Shown: positions 29,130 through 40,000, numbered from the stretch's first letter. The stretch: DNA of 64,000 nt from Candidatus Flavonifractor intestinipullorum (GCA_019118925.1 DWYC01000088.1:27673-91672), one strand, 5' to 3'. Numbers and translations are program-made. Notes: generated by a model not told the origin, from the letters alone.

Positions 29130-30806
29130 TTACTTCTTGGCCTTGGCGGGGCTCATGTTCTCACGGATCCAGGCGGAGACGCGGCCGCGGACAAAGAAGT
29201 CCTCGAACACGCCCTGCTGGGCGGTATGCTCCGCATACCACTTCTTCTCGGTGAGGAGGGAGACCACGACCACGGTGATGATGCCGCAGAAGATGGCGGG
29301 GAAGCCCAGGAAGAAGCCGCCCCAGACATAGCGCACGCCGGCGGCGTACAGGCCCAGGTACACGGCCTCGCCCACGAGCATGCTGGCGACAGCGCCCTGG
29401 GGAGTGGCCTTCTTCCAGAACAGGCCGGCCACGATGGTGGGAGTAACCAGCACCATGCCGTTGGTGGCCATATCGGTCAGGAGGGTCAGCAGAGGCAGCT
29501 CGGTGGTGGCGAAGCAGAAGCCGATGATGCCCAGGATGACCACGATGACACGGGTACGGAACACTTCCTGCTTGGCGTGAGCCTCAACGCGGTTGTCGAT
29601 GGTGTCCAGGCTGGCGCCGCCGTCGGCGCCGATGGTGGGCTCACCCTTCTTCAGGCGCAGCATGTTGGTGAGCAGGTCGTTGGACACCAGGCCGGACAGG
29701 GAGATCAGCGTGGAGTCCAGGGTGCCCAGAGCGGCAGCCAGGATGAAGGTGCAGACGATGCCCAGCATGATGGGGCTGCCCGCCATGGAGCACAGCTCCA
29801 GAATACCGGCCTCGGGGTTGGAGACGGTCACGCCCTTGGCCACGGCGCCCAGAACGACGACGCCGAAAAGGCCGTAGATGCTCAGCCAGATGCCGGAGGC
29901 GGCGGTGGCGATGGAGGACTTCTTAACCTCGCGCACGTTCTTGGCCAGGCAGATGCTCATGAAGTTGGAGGGGTAGACCAGCATAACCAGGGTGCCCAGA
30001 ATGACGTTGGAGACCCAGTAGGGAATGTTGAAGTCGCCCACGTTCTCCAGGACGTAAATCTGCTCCTGGGTCTGACCGGCATACAGAGTCTGAGCGGCCT
30101 GATCGGCGGAGTGGAACATATCGCCGACACTGCCGTCGAAGTAGTAGCCGACCAGATAGCCCAGCACCACCAGGGAGCCGCCCAGCATAACGATAGCCGA
30201 GAAGCTGTCCACCATGGACACCGAGTGCACGCCGCCGGTGGCCACATAGATGATGATGATGGTGAAGGCGATGGCGGAGCCCACGATGACGGGCATGGTG
30301 TCGCCGGAGGCCAGGTTCATGGCGATACCCAGAGTACGGATCTCGGTGATGAGCCAGATGATGTTGAAGCAGACAATGATCAGAGACACAAAGAACTTCA
30401 CCCAGCGGCTCTGATACCGCAGCTCCATGATGTCGGGCAGGGTGGAGAGGCGGTACTTCTTGGCCAGGGGCCAGATCTTCTCGCTCAGGAAGAACATCAC
30501 CATACCGGTGGCGGCACAGGTGACCACCGAGTTCAGGCCGGCCACGCCGTAGTTGTAGAAGAAGCCGACGCGTCCGGTGAAGGTGGTGCCGGAGTAGAAC
30601 GTAACACAAGTAATCAGGAAGACCACCACGGCGTTGCGGGACTTGCCGCCGGTGAGGTAATCCTCAAAGGTCTGGTTTTTCTTACGCTCGATTGCCTTTT
30701 TGGAGAAGCCCTGATACCAGGCCATCCAGATGACAACGGCGATATAGGCCAGCATGATAATAAACGGAATTGGGCTTTGAATCAGTTCAGCCTGCATTGC
30801 ATTCAT
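29130..30806 (-). CDS. Sodium:solute symporter (SSS family)
   Basis: Multi-TM; FEDYLTGGKSRNAVVVFLITCVTFYSGTTFTGRVGFFYNYG; SSS-type layout. Confidence 0.9.
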   Translation of the reverse strand: MNAMQAELIQSPIPFIIMLAYIAVVIWMAWYQGFSKKAIERKKNQTFEDYLTGGKSRNAVVVFLITCVTFYSGTTFTGRVGFFYNYGVAGLNSVVTCAATGMVMFFLSEKIWPLAKKYRLSTLPDIMELRYQSRWVKFFVSLIIVCFNIIWLITEIRTLGIAMNLASGDTMPVIVGSAIAFTIIIIYVATGGVHSVSMVDSFSAIVMLGGSLVVLGYLVGYYFDGSVGDMFHSADQAAQTLYAGQTQEQIYVLENVGDFNIPYWVSNVILGTLVMLVYPSNFMSICLAKNVREVKKSSIATAASGIWLSIYGLFGVVVLGAVAKGVTVSNPEAGILELCSMAGSPIMLGIVCTFILAAALGTLDSTLISLSGLVSNDLLTNMLRLKKGEPTIGADGGASLDTIDNRVEAHAKQEVFRTRVIVVILGIIGFCFATTELPLLTLLTDMATNGMVLVTPTIVAGLFWKKATPQGAVASMLVGEAVYLGLYAAGVRYVWGGFFLGFPAIFCGIITVVVVSLLTEKKWYAEHTAQQGVFEDFFVRGRVSAWIRENMSPAKAKK

Positions 30807-30832
30807 TGCGTGTTCCCTCCCTCTTTCTTAAA

Positions 30833-31039
30833 TTAGTCGAAGGTATTGTCGTTGCGCTCCCACCAGAAGAGGAACCAGGTGAGACCCACCAGAAGAGCAC
30901 CGATGACCCAGATACCTACAAAGAAGCAGGGGAACGGGCCGATGTACCCCTCGCGGTTCCACACATTCATCAGAGGGGGAATTACGCCGCAGCCGAACAG
31001 GTAGGTAATGGCCAGAAGTACAGTAATAACCTTACGCAT
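30833..31039 (-). CDS. Small membrane accessory protein of the symporter
   Basis: 68 aa, two TM segments, directly upstream of the SSS symporter. Confidence 0.7.
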   Translation of the reverse strand: MRKVITVLLAITYLFGCGVIPPLMNVWNREGYIGPFPCFFVGIWVIGALLVGLTWFLFWWERNDNTFD

Positions 31040-31094
31040 GAGTGATATCTCCTTTCTTCGCTCTTATCGATGTGCTGCGGGAGCTCGAATCAGA

Positions 31095-31640
31095 TCACTC
31101 CAGGAGACGGCGGTAGGCATCGTTGCTGCGGATGCTCGCCTCCTTCCCCACGCGCCACTTGCCGTCGATGAACTGAATCCAGCACTCGCACATCTCCAAA
31201 TCCTCATAGGGCTCGAAGCTCAGGTCTTTGCCGGCGCCGTGGGGGCCTACGCCGCCCTTGCCGCAGCCGGTGTTGTAAACGACCTGGCCGAACCGGTAAT
31301 TGTCGCCGTCCCGGACACAGTGAATGTCCACAAACTCCACATTCAGGTCGGGGAACTGGGCCAGGGAGCGCAGGGTGTCCCAGACCACGTGATCGGAGCC
31401 CTCCAGATTGGCGCCGCCGTCCCGCTCTTCCTTCAGACCGTCGAAGTAGAAGTCGTAGACACGGCCCACCTGCTTGTGCTTCCAGATCAGCATGGTGTAG
31501 GCCTCGAACAGGTCGGCGATCTCCTGGGGCTCTTTATAGGTGCAGTTGCGGATGACATCCTCGTAGAGGGCGCGCTCGGCCATGATCTCATCTACGGTCA
31601 TCTCCGTGATTTTCTTATTCTCGGTGATATTGGGCAGCAT
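31095..31640 (-). CDS. SnoaL/NTF2-like protein C
   Basis: VGRVYDFYFDGLKEE...RSLAQFPDLNVEFVDIHCVRDGDNYRFGQVVYNTGCGKGG...ASIRSNDAYRRL. Confidence 0.72.
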   Translation of the reverse strand: MLPNITENKKITEMTVDEIMAERALYEDVIRNCTYKEPQEIADLFEAYTMLIWKHKQVGRVYDFYFDGLKEERDGGANLEGSDHVVWDTLRSLAQFPDLNVEFVDIHCVRDGDNYRFGQVVYNTGCGKGGVGPHGAGKDLSFEPYEDLEMCECWIQFIDGKWRVGKEASIRSNDAYRRLLE

Positions 31641-31689
31641 AGGATGTTACCTACCTTTCTTCCGTCAAATTTGAAATGATATGCAGCGC

Positions 31690-32208
31690 TTACTCCTGCT
31701 CGGGCTTGCAGGCGGCCTTGATGCACTCCATGCTGTACATGGTGAACTCCCGCACGATGCGCCAGGTGCCGTTGATCTTGCGCACGGTGGCCATGCTCAT
31801 GGTGATGCACTCCTCGGGCTTGAGCGCGCGCATGGTGGCGGGGCCGTAAATGCTCTGATTGCGGTTCGTGCCCTCCATGGTGTAGTACTGCCACACCTTG
31901 TACTCGTCGCCCTTCTTCACGGCGAAGTAGTCCCGCATGTGGATCTTCAGATCGGGGAACGCGGCGGTGAACTTCAGGGCCTCCTGCATGATGGCGTGGG
32001 CCCCCTCGTAGGCGTCGCCGTTTTCCCGGCGGAGCACTGCGTCGTCGGCGTAGATATCGTAAACGCTGCCGATCCACTTGTGGTTGTAGATCAGCTCTTT
32101 GTAAAGGCGGAAGTACTCCGCGATGGACGCCTCGTCGGTCAGCTCCATGGACTTGACCTTCTCGTTCACTTCCATCATCTCGTTGTAAAGCCGGTCTGCC
32201 TTATACAT
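31690..32208 (-). CDS. SnoaL/NTF2-like protein D
   Basis: IGSVYDIYADDAVLRREN...FTAAFPDLKIHMRDYFAVKKGDEYKVWQYYTMEGTNRN...GPATMRAL. Confidence 0.74.
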   Translation of the reverse strand: MYKADRLYNEMMEVNEKVKSMELTDEASIAEYFRLYKELIYNHKWIGSVYDIYADDAVLRRENGDAYEGAHAIMQEALKFTAAFPDLKIHMRDYFAVKKGDEYKVWQYYTMEGTNRNQSIYGPATMRALKPEECITMSMATVRKINGTWRIVREFTMYSMECIKAACKPEQE

Positions 32209-32262
32209 TGCGCCATGACCTCCTAGAAAAAATAAGTTTTCATTTTATCTCAATGGCTGCGC

Positions 32263-33372
32263 TCAACCATCGATTCGGGGGGAAGCTGCGGGGACGTTCG
32301 AATTGCGCAGGCGCTCCTGAATCAGGACGATGGCCACGCCGCACGCACCGGCGGAAAGTTTGGCCACAATCATGGGGACAATCATATCCGGGCGCACGCC
32401 GGCGGTGTAACCCAGGTGATCGCCCAGAGCCGCGCCCACGGTGATGGCCCAGACGGTATTGATGATCGTGCCTTTTCGATCCATGTCTTTGATCATCGTA
32501 AAGACGGGGACCGAGTTGGCCAGAGCGAAAATCAGACCGGCTGTACTGGTGGAGTCGAGGACCATGTGCCTTCCGGCCGCCTTCAAGGGCCTGTCCAGCA
32601 CCTTGAGCAGGATGGACAGCACCGGGAACGTGCCCGCCAGGACAAGGGCAATGTGGCCCACCGTGGACATGGCCTCCGAGATGGGGGTCATGCCCGGGAG
32701 AATGACGGCGCCGGTGATGGCCTCAAACCCCGCGCAGATCAGTCCGAAGTAGATGAGGGCGGTTACCGCCCGGCCGAACCACAGGGAACCGGTCACCATG
32801 GCGTTGGGGGCCAGACGCAGGCCGATGGCCAGCAGAACAGAGATGACAATGATGGGAACCATGTTGCGGAGAATAAACAGGAAGGGGAAGCCGGCCACCA
32901 GACCGCCGAGGATGCTGCCGATGGGGGTGACGATAAAACCGATCAGCAGGCCCTGTGCGAACCAGGGGTGCTTCTCCTTGGGGATAATGCCCAGCCCCAC
33001 CGGGATATGAAAGACCAGAATCACGCCGAACATGGAGGCCACGATGGCGCCGCTGAGAAGTCCGGCCCGCTCGTCCACTGCCAGTTCCATTGCCAGGTCG
33101 TAGCCGCCCATATCGTTGGCCAGGATAGCGCCGAACATACCCGGGTCCACGCCGATGGCCTGAAAGAACGGGGTGATAACGGGGCCCAGGTACCGGCCGA
33201 TCAGAGGAGTCAGACAGATGATACCCGCCATGCCCAGGGCCAGGGTACCCATGGCCTGGAAGCCCTCCTCAAACTTGGGCGCCAGGCCCAGCTTTCCACC
33301 GAAAATTTTGTCGAGGCCGCCCAAAATAAACCCCACGGCAACAATCCAAAGGATGATCTGATCCAGAGACAT
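32263..33372 (-). CDS. eutH: EutH-type (ethanolamine permease family) membrane protein
   Basis: GLDKIFGGKLGLAPKFEEGFQAMGTLALGMAGI and NDMGGYDLAMELA motifs; about 11 hydrophobic segments. Confidence 0.88.
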   Translation of the reverse strand: MSLDQIILWIVAVGFILGGLDKIFGGKLGLAPKFEEGFQAMGTLALGMAGIICLTPLIGRYLGPVITPFFQAIGVDPGMFGAILANDMGGYDLAMELAVDERAGLLSGAIVASMFGVILVFHIPVGLGIIPKEKHPWFAQGLLIGFIVTPIGSILGGLVAGFPFLFILRNMVPIIVISVLLAIGLRLAPNAMVTGSLWFGRAVTALIYFGLICAGFEAITGAVILPGMTPISEAMSTVGHIALVLAGTFPVLSILLKVLDRPLKAAGRHMVLDSTSTAGLIFALANSVPVFTMIKDMDRKGTIINTVWAITVGAALGDHLGYTAGVRPDMIVPMIVAKLSAGACGVAIVLIQERLRNSNVPAASPRIDG

Positions 33373-33489
33373 GAATCTCAGCGCTCCTTAACCAAAATGG
33401 CCGCGTCAGCCGCAAGCCATCCTGCGGACGCGTCGTGTGTCTAATTATTTCTGCAACTCTCATGCCAAAACAATTACAAATCGGGAACG

Positions 33490-33529
33490 TTTGAAGAATA
33501 AAGACAACATTTGAAGAATAAAGACAAAA
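33490..33529. repeat. Two tandem 20-bp direct repeats upstream of eutH
   Basis: TTTGAAGAATAAAGACAACA then TTTGAAGAATAAAGACAAAA, period 20 bp. Confidence 0.85.
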
Positions 33530-33887
33530 ATAATACAAAAAAAGCAGGAAAATTTTCAATGAGATCGGCAATATGAAAAATAGAAATCACTTTTTCTCCG
33601 CCGCTTGCAGCGGGAATTTTTCGCGGCGGGCAGCGTCAATTTTGTTGCGTATGAGCATCGGTTGTTGTCCTGATGCAACGATCCGGGGGCAAACGGCGCA
33701 GAAAAGACAGGTACTATCATACATAATTTCGGAACAAATGTAAAATTAAAAAACTGGAAAGTCCGAAGAAAATGAAAATTTTTTCAAAAAGCGGCCGATT
33801 TTATGGAAAAAATGGACAAGACAAACCGGTTCTGATACAATAGAAACCAAAGAGACCGTACATTCGAAACGAGGAAGGTGAGGGGTT

Positions 33888-34943
33888 ATGGCAGAAAGAG
33901 GGCACCGGAACAGCGGCGTGACAGCCACCGACGTGGCCCGGCGAGCGGGCGTGTCTCAATCGACCGTCTCCCGGGTGTTGAATCCAAATGGAAAGGTAAA
34001 GGTCCAGGAAGAGGCCCGGCAGCGGGTGCTCCAGGCGGCCCGGGAGCTGGGATACCGCCCCAACGCCATCGCGCAGACGATGATCTCCGGCCGTTCCAAA
34101 ATTGTGGGGGTGGTGGTGTCCGACTACTTCAACGTCTTTTACTACCAGATGCTCCAGCTGCTGACCAACCGTCTGATGGCTGCGGGACTCCAGGCCATGG
34201 TGTTCTCCTCGCCGCCCCGGTCGGACATCAACGAGCTGCTCCAGCGCTTCTACCGCTATCAGGTGGACGGGGTGATTGTGACCTCCTCGGCGCTCTCCCA
34301 CCATGTGACCGAACAGGGCATCCAGAGGGGGGTGCCGGTGGTGCTCATCAATGGATATTTGCCGGATATGGGGGTCAACGCTGTGCAGAGCGACCAGTTC
34401 GGCAGCGGTATCCTTATGGCGGACTACCTGGTGGGGGTAGGACACCGGCGCTTCGCCTATGTGAGCTCCGAGAACAGCCCCCACCGCAACTACATGCCCC
34501 GGCAGGAGGGCTTCCTGGAGGGCCTGCGCCGCCACGGCGTGGATACCTGCCGGGTGATTCCCGGGGGATACAGCTACCAAAGCGGCCTGGAGGTGGGGGA
34601 GAGCCTGGCCCGGGAGGCGGACATGCCCGACGCCATTTTCTGCTCCGGCGACTGGAACGCCATGGGCGTTCTGGACGCCCTGCGGCGGCACTCCCGGCGG
34701 GAGATCGGACGGGAGGTCTCGGTCACCGGCTATGACACCCCGATCCTCACGGGGCTGGAGGCCTATTCCATCACCGGCCTGACCCAGGACATGGACGGCC
34801 TGTGCAGCGACGCGGTAGAGCTGCTGGAAACGCTGATGGAGGACCCGGAGAGACCGCCGCAGCTTCTGACCCGGCCCATGCATTTGACGATTCGTTCTTC
34901 GTCCCGCCCGCTTCCCCGGGAAATGGAGCAGAAAAAGGGCTGA
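33888..34943 (+). CDS. LacI family transcriptional regulator
   Basis: VTATDVARRAGVSQSTVSRVLNPNGKVKVQEEARQRVLQAARELGYRPNAIAQTM HTH plus periplasmic-binding-like domain. Confidence 0.94.
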   Translation: MAERGHRNSGVTATDVARRAGVSQSTVSRVLNPNGKVKVQEEARQRVLQAARELGYRPNAIAQTMISGRSKIVGVVVSDYFNVFYYQMLQLLTNRLMAAGLQAMVFSSPPRSDINELLQRFYRYQVDGVIVTSSALSHHVTEQGIQRGVPVVLINGYLPDMGVNAVQSDQFGSGILMADYLVGVGHRRFAYVSSENSPHRNYMPRQEGFLEGLRRHGVDTCRVIPGGYSYQSGLEVGESLAREADMPDAIFCSGDWNAMGVLDALRRHSRREIGREVSVTGYDTPILTGLEAYSITGLTQDMDGLCSDAVELLETLMEDPERPPQLLTRPMHLTIRSSSRPLPREMEQKKG

Positions 34944-34949
34944 TTTGCT

Positions 34950-35008
34950 CTTGACAGTGGGCAGGAAAGGGCGTATGATGAGAGTATCTCAGATAAGAAT
35001 ACGTATTC
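34950..35008 (+). promoter_or_regulatory. Promoter with downstream palindrome GAATACGTATTC
   Basis: TTGACA-17-TATGAT followed by perfect 12-bp palindrome with central CG at 34997-35008; directly upstream of the double-SnoaL gene and next to a LacI gene. Confidence 0.65.
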
Positions 35009-35034
35009 ACACAATTTAGTTGGAGGTGCCTCTC

Positions 35035-36126
35035 ATGGATGATGTGAAGATCTATTATGGCGATCAGTCTCAAGTCAACCCGCTGGGCCGCCGGAATTAT
35101 GACGAATACCTGACTTATACCGAGAAGAAACAGGAGCTGCCCGGATTTGACCGGGAGTATCTGGACATTGTAGACTATATTATCAAGATCACGCACCGGA
35201 TCTGGGAGGAGAAGGGCGTGGGCATCATTTACGACACCTATGCCAACAACTGTGTGGTCCATACGGGCGACGGCGCTTCGGTGGGCTCGCAAAACGTGGT
35301 GTCCAATACGCTCTCGATGCTCCACGCGTTCCCGGACCGCCGCTCCATGGCGGAGGACGTCATCTGGTCGGAGGACACGCCGGGCGTGTTCCTCTCGTCC
35401 CATCGGATTCTCTCCACGGCCACCAATCTGGGCGAGAGCAATTTCGGCCCGGCCACCGGGAAGAAGGTCTATTTCCGCACCATCGCCGACTGTGCCTGCA
35501 CGGAGAATCTGATTTTTGAGGAATGGCTGGTACGGGACAACCTCTGGCTGGTCAAGCAGCTGGGCCTGGACCCCTGGGCTCTGGCCCGGCAGATGGCCGC
35601 GGGCCAGAGCGCGAAAGCGCCCGCCGGCCGGGACGAGTGCATGGAGGGGCAGTTCCTGCCCGAAGTGTATACCGCCAAGGATGATTCGGTGGGCGAGCAG
35701 CTGCTGGAGGCCCTCAACGACATCTATAACCGCAAGCTGATTAACCGGGTGTGCGATCTGTACGCCGGAAACGCAGTGGTCCACACCGTCTGCAATCAGG
35801 ATCTGGTGGGGCACGACGAGATTCAGGGGTCCATTGTGAGCCTGCTGGCCTCCTTCCCCAACAGCCGCCTGCTGGTGGACCGGGTCACCTGTAACTACCA
35901 TGAGGAGGACAGCTCCTGGCACGTCTCGGCCCGCTGGCGCCTGCGGGGCCTGCACGAGGGCATCGGCCGCTTCGGCGCCCCCACCGGCAAGCAGGTGGAC
36001 ATTCTGGGCATTACCCAATACCGCTTTGTCCAGGGCAAAGTAGTGGAGGCCTGGGAGCTCTATGACGGACTGGATGTGCTCCGGCAGCTCTGCCTGGGGG
36101 ACGGGCATCCCGCCGAGGAGATCTGA
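35035..36126 (+). CDS. Tandem (two-domain) SnoaL/NTF2-like protein E
   Basis: Two copies: IIYDTYANNCVVHTGDGASVGSQNVVSNTLSMLHAFPD and VCDLYAGNAVVHTVCNQDLVGHDEIQGSIVSLLASFPN; start trimmed to MDDVKIYYG behind GGAGG. Confidence 0.8.
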   Translation: MDDVKIYYGDQSQVNPLGRRNYDEYLTYTEKKQELPGFDREYLDIVDYIIKITHRIWEEKGVGIIYDTYANNCVVHTGDGASVGSQNVVSNTLSMLHAFPDRRSMAEDVIWSEDTPGVFLSSHRILSTATNLGESNFGPATGKKVYFRTIADCACTENLIFEEWLVRDNLWLVKQLGLDPWALARQMAAGQSAKAPAGRDECMEGQFLPEVYTAKDDSVGEQLLEALNDIYNRKLINRVCDLYAGNAVVHTVCNQDLVGHDEIQGSIVSLLASFPNSRLLVDRVTCNYHEEDSSWHVSARWRLRGLHEGIGRFGAPTGKQVDILGITQYRFVQGKVVEAWELYDGLDVLRQLCLGDGHPAEEI

Positions 36127-36221
36127 ACCGGTCCCTTTTCCAAATCGAAGTTTTATAGCGTTTTATAAAATTCACCCCCTCCGCAGCACTCCCGGAAAAG
36201 AGAGGCTGCGGAGGGGGCGGA

Positions 36222-36800
36222 TTATTCTTCGCGTTCCCGCATGATCTTACGGATTTTACTGAGGGTGACGGGCGTCATATTGAGCAGCGACGCGATGTAC
36301 TTATGGCCGATCTGGTCAATCAGGCCGGGGTACTCCCGCAAGAACCACTGATACCGCTGCATGGCGGTGTACTGATAAATTGCGATCTTCAAATCGCGGT
36401 GCCGGTTGGCGGAATTCAGGAGCAATTTGTAGTGCAAATGGTTCAGAGAGGGGTATTTCTCCAGCAGGCGGAGGGTCTCTGGGAGAGAGATCGAGACGAG
36501 CTCGCAGTCCGTCAGGGCCTCCAGCGTAATGGAAGCCGGCTGGGTGTAGTCGTTGTCCGGCATAACCGCATCGCCGCAGCGGAATACGATGCAGTCCGTC
36601 ATATCCTTTCCGTTCAGGTCCAGCAGAAAGCCTCTCAGCACGCCGCTCAGGAGAAAGTACATATGCGTCGGAACTTCGCCCTGCCGGATCAAATAGTCCC
36701 CCTGCTTGAGCATCCTGACTTCCGAACATTTTACCGCCCGGTCGACCAGGGCCTCGTCCGCAAGCTGTAAAATCGATTGATAGAAGTCCAGCAATAACAT
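36222..36800 (-). CDS. Crp/Fnr family transcriptional regulator
   Basis: GDYLIRQGEVPTHMYFLLSGVLRGFLLDLNGKDMTD cNMP-binding fold; KYIASLLNMTPVTLSKIRKIM HTH. Confidence 0.88.
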   Translation of the reverse strand: MLLLDFYQSILQLADEALVDRAVKCSEVRMLKQGDYLIRQGEVPTHMYFLLSGVLRGFLLDLNGKDMTDCIVFRCGDAVMPDNDYTQPASITLEALTDCELVSISLPETLRLLEKYPSLNHLHYKLLLNSANRHRDLKIAIYQYTAMQRYQWFLREYPGLIDQIGHKYIASLLNMTPVTLSKIRKIMREREE

Positions 36801-36939
36801 GTTCTCACCCCGCCTGTCTTAAAGCTTAAAGTTAGAATTAAGTACTAGTATACAACAGCCCGGCGGGACGCACATTATTCTAGGTTAATCGACAAAAAAT
36901 TTCCGGCGGAGTTTGAGCAGTTTGGCCGGTGAGAAAACA

Positions 36940-36973
36940 ACGGGCGGCGAACACAGCTGTGTTCGCCGCCCGT
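36940..36973. terminator. Perfect 34-bp palindrome, probable terminator
   Basis: ACGGGCGGCGAACACAGCTGTGTTCGCCGCCCGT; minus-strand side followed by TTGTTTTCTC. Confidence 0.7.
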
Positions 36974-37076
36974 CTTGCCGGAAGAGAATGGATTAAGAAC
37001 GCAGATTGCCCGAGGGAAAACGCGTTATTTTCCCATTTTTACGGGACCGCCTGGGGTTTACGGATTTTGCAAAAGG

Positions 37077-40000
37077 TTATTTCTCACAAAACCGCATCAG
37101 GACCGCAGCGGCTTCCGCCCGGGTGGCAAAGCCCAGCGGGTTCAGGGCGTTCTGGCCGGTTCCGGAGATCAGCTCCGCCCCAACGGCCCACTGCATGGCG
37201 GTCTGGGCCCAGGCGCTGACCGACGGGGCGTCGGCATAGGCGGAGAGCTCCGCGCGCGCGGCCGTATCCATGCCCTTGTACTGCGCATAGCGGTACAAAA
37301 TGGAGGCCATCTGTTCGCGGGTAATGAGATCGGACGGACCGAAGCGGCTGCTGCTGTAACCGCTGACAATGCCCTCGGACGCGGCCCAGGCCACCGCATC
37401 GCTGTACCACTGACCGGCGGGCACATCTGCAAACGAGGCCGCGCCGGAAACTGCGGGAGAGCCCTCCAGGCGATACAGGATGGAGACAATCATTCCGCGG
37501 GTGGTGGCGGCATCGGGATGGAAGGCCGAATCACTGACGCCGGCCATCAGGCCGTTGGCATAGACGTACTCCACGGCGCTGCGATACCAGGCTTCCGCAG
37601 AGACGTCCTGGAACGGAAGTCCGCCCAGCGGCGTGTCGCCGTCGTCTATGGTACGGACGAACACCGCTTCGACCCGAACCTGGGCGGCGGGCATGGTAAA
37701 GCGATAGGTATTCTCTCCGCCGGCAGACAGCGGAACCGCGGCGCCGTTGGAGCGGAGGACCTCCAGGGACTCCAGCGTATAACCCCGGTCGGGAGAGACC
37801 GTGAGGGTGACCGTCGTTCCGGCAGCCGCACGGGTCCGGCTGGCGGTCACACTGCCGTTGTCCGTGGACGGAAGCGTGATGCTATAAGTGCTGGGCCCGG
37901 ACGAGTCTCCGCCGCCCGACGACCCGGCAGACCAGCGCGCATAGACGGTGGCGTTCTGGGTAAATACGGTCTCTTCCGTAATCCGGGTTCCCCCGGCCGC
38001 CTCGGTATACCAACCCTCAAACGAATACCCGCTGCGGGTCGGGACCGGGAGCTCCGGAAGCATGCCGTCCACGGTCTCCATGTATTCCGGGGAGACGCTG
38101 CCGCCGTTGGCGTCAAATGCGACCGTCACTTCATCGCCCACGGTAATGGTGCTTCCGGCCGTAAAGCCGCCGTCCAGCGTGGTGACGGTGACCTGTGCAA
38201 CGCCGTTGGCCAGAGCCTTTACCGTTGCGGTGCGGCCGTCTTCTTCGGTCAGCTCCACAACGCCCGCCGGCTCCACCGACCAGCGCAGTTCCTGGTTGGA
38301 GGCACTCTCCGGCAATACCGTGGCCCGGAGCGTGGTACTGCCGCCCACGGGCAGCACGGCGCTGGCAGGAGTCAGCGTTACGCCGGTCACGGCGTCGTCC
38401 ACCGTGCCGGTCACCCGGACGGTGAGACTGGCCTCCACAGGAGTGCCGCCAATGCTCTCATTCACCACGGCGCGGATGTGGGCGGTCCCGGCCCCTACGG
38501 CGCGCACCTGGCCCTCCGAGTCGACGGTGGCCACCTGGGTATTGTCGCTCATCCAGCTGATGGTAGCTGCGGCGCCATCCGGGAGAAGCTCACAGGACAG
38601 CTTGCGGGTCTCGCCGGTGTCGGCGTTGAGGGTAATCGCGCCCTCCTCCAGCTCTGCCTCGCTCAGCCCGGTGAACCGGAGCTGAGAGACCGCCAGAGGG
38701 GCCAGAAGCGCCGAAGCGGAGTTGTTGGCCAGGGCGATTTCCGCTCCGCCGGCCTCCGAGACGGAGATGGTAAAGCGCTTGTAGTCGTAGGCGCTGCTTG
38801 CGGTCAGACGGCCGCCGTCTCCGCTCACGGCAAAGGAGACCTCCTGGGATGCGCCCGCAGCCAGACGTCCGAGGGACTGGCTCTCACGGTCGGATACAGC
38901 TTCCTGGGTCAACACTGCGGTAACCTGATCCGCATCAGAGCCGAGATTCCGAATCGTCGCAGTTACCAGAGCGCCCTCGGCCGTGCGGCTGACCTGGACC
39001 TGCTCGACGGCCAGATCCGGCGCGGCCGCCGGCAGCTCGGCCTGCGCCCAGCCCAGAAGGCGGTCGGTTCCGTCATAGATCCGCACGGTCAGAACGTCCG
39101 CCTCCCAGGCATCGGGGAGGGTATACTTGGCGCTGGCCCAGAGGGTCTCGCCCGGGGCCATGCGGCGGAGCAGGACCTCCGCGCGCTCCGGGTCGCTCTC
39201 GTCTATGACATAGAGGGAGGATTTGATCTCTTCCCCGTCCCGACCGGCCACCGTGGCATAGGGGCCCTCTGCGGCGGCTGCGCCCTGATTGGACAGCTGG
39301 AAGGAGACGCCGACCGTATCCCCGGCCTCCGCCTGCATCAGCTCCACATCGGAAAGATAGGCGTCCTCACTTACGATCACCGCGGCCTCCGGCGTATAGC
39401 TCCCCACCGCCAGGTCCGAGCCTCCGAACACAGACGCGCCCCCGGCGACCTCTTCGGCGACCTCCGTGCGGCCCACGGCCCAATGCAGGCGGCCCTCATG
39501 GTCCAGCACGGCGCCGGCGGCACTCAGGCTCATTCCGTAGCTGGTGACCGGGACAGGGGAAGTCCACCCGTCCTGCTCCACCGACAGGTAGAGCTCGTTG
39601 GCAAAGCCGGTGGACTGACGGACCAGGATCATGCGCCGGCCCTCCGAGCTGAGGAGGGTAAACTCCGCGCCGTCCAGCCACAATGTGTCCTCGGCGACGC
39701 CGGTGGAGGTCCCGTCCCAGGAGACCAATCCGCGCGCGTCGCTCCAGTACAGCCGTCCGTCCACCGTCTGAAGGCTGGAGAGCGGGCCGCTGGTGGAGAG
39801 CGTACCCCGGTCCGAAGCGCCGTCCAGGCCATAGTAGCGGAGCTGGTCGTCTTCTGCATACACGACCATGGGCGTACCATCCACCACACCGGCGTCGAAG
39901 CCGGTCAGGCCGCCGGCGGAGACGTGGACGGCGTCCACCGTCTCCGGGGCCGACCAGACGCCGCTGCGCAGCGAGGCGGTCTGAATCTGTACGCCGCCCC

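Noticed and set aside
29100-30836. 578-aa plus-strand ORF and the 651-aa ORF at 12750-14705
   Set aside because: Antisense shadows of the SSS symporter and of tyrA/aroF respectively.
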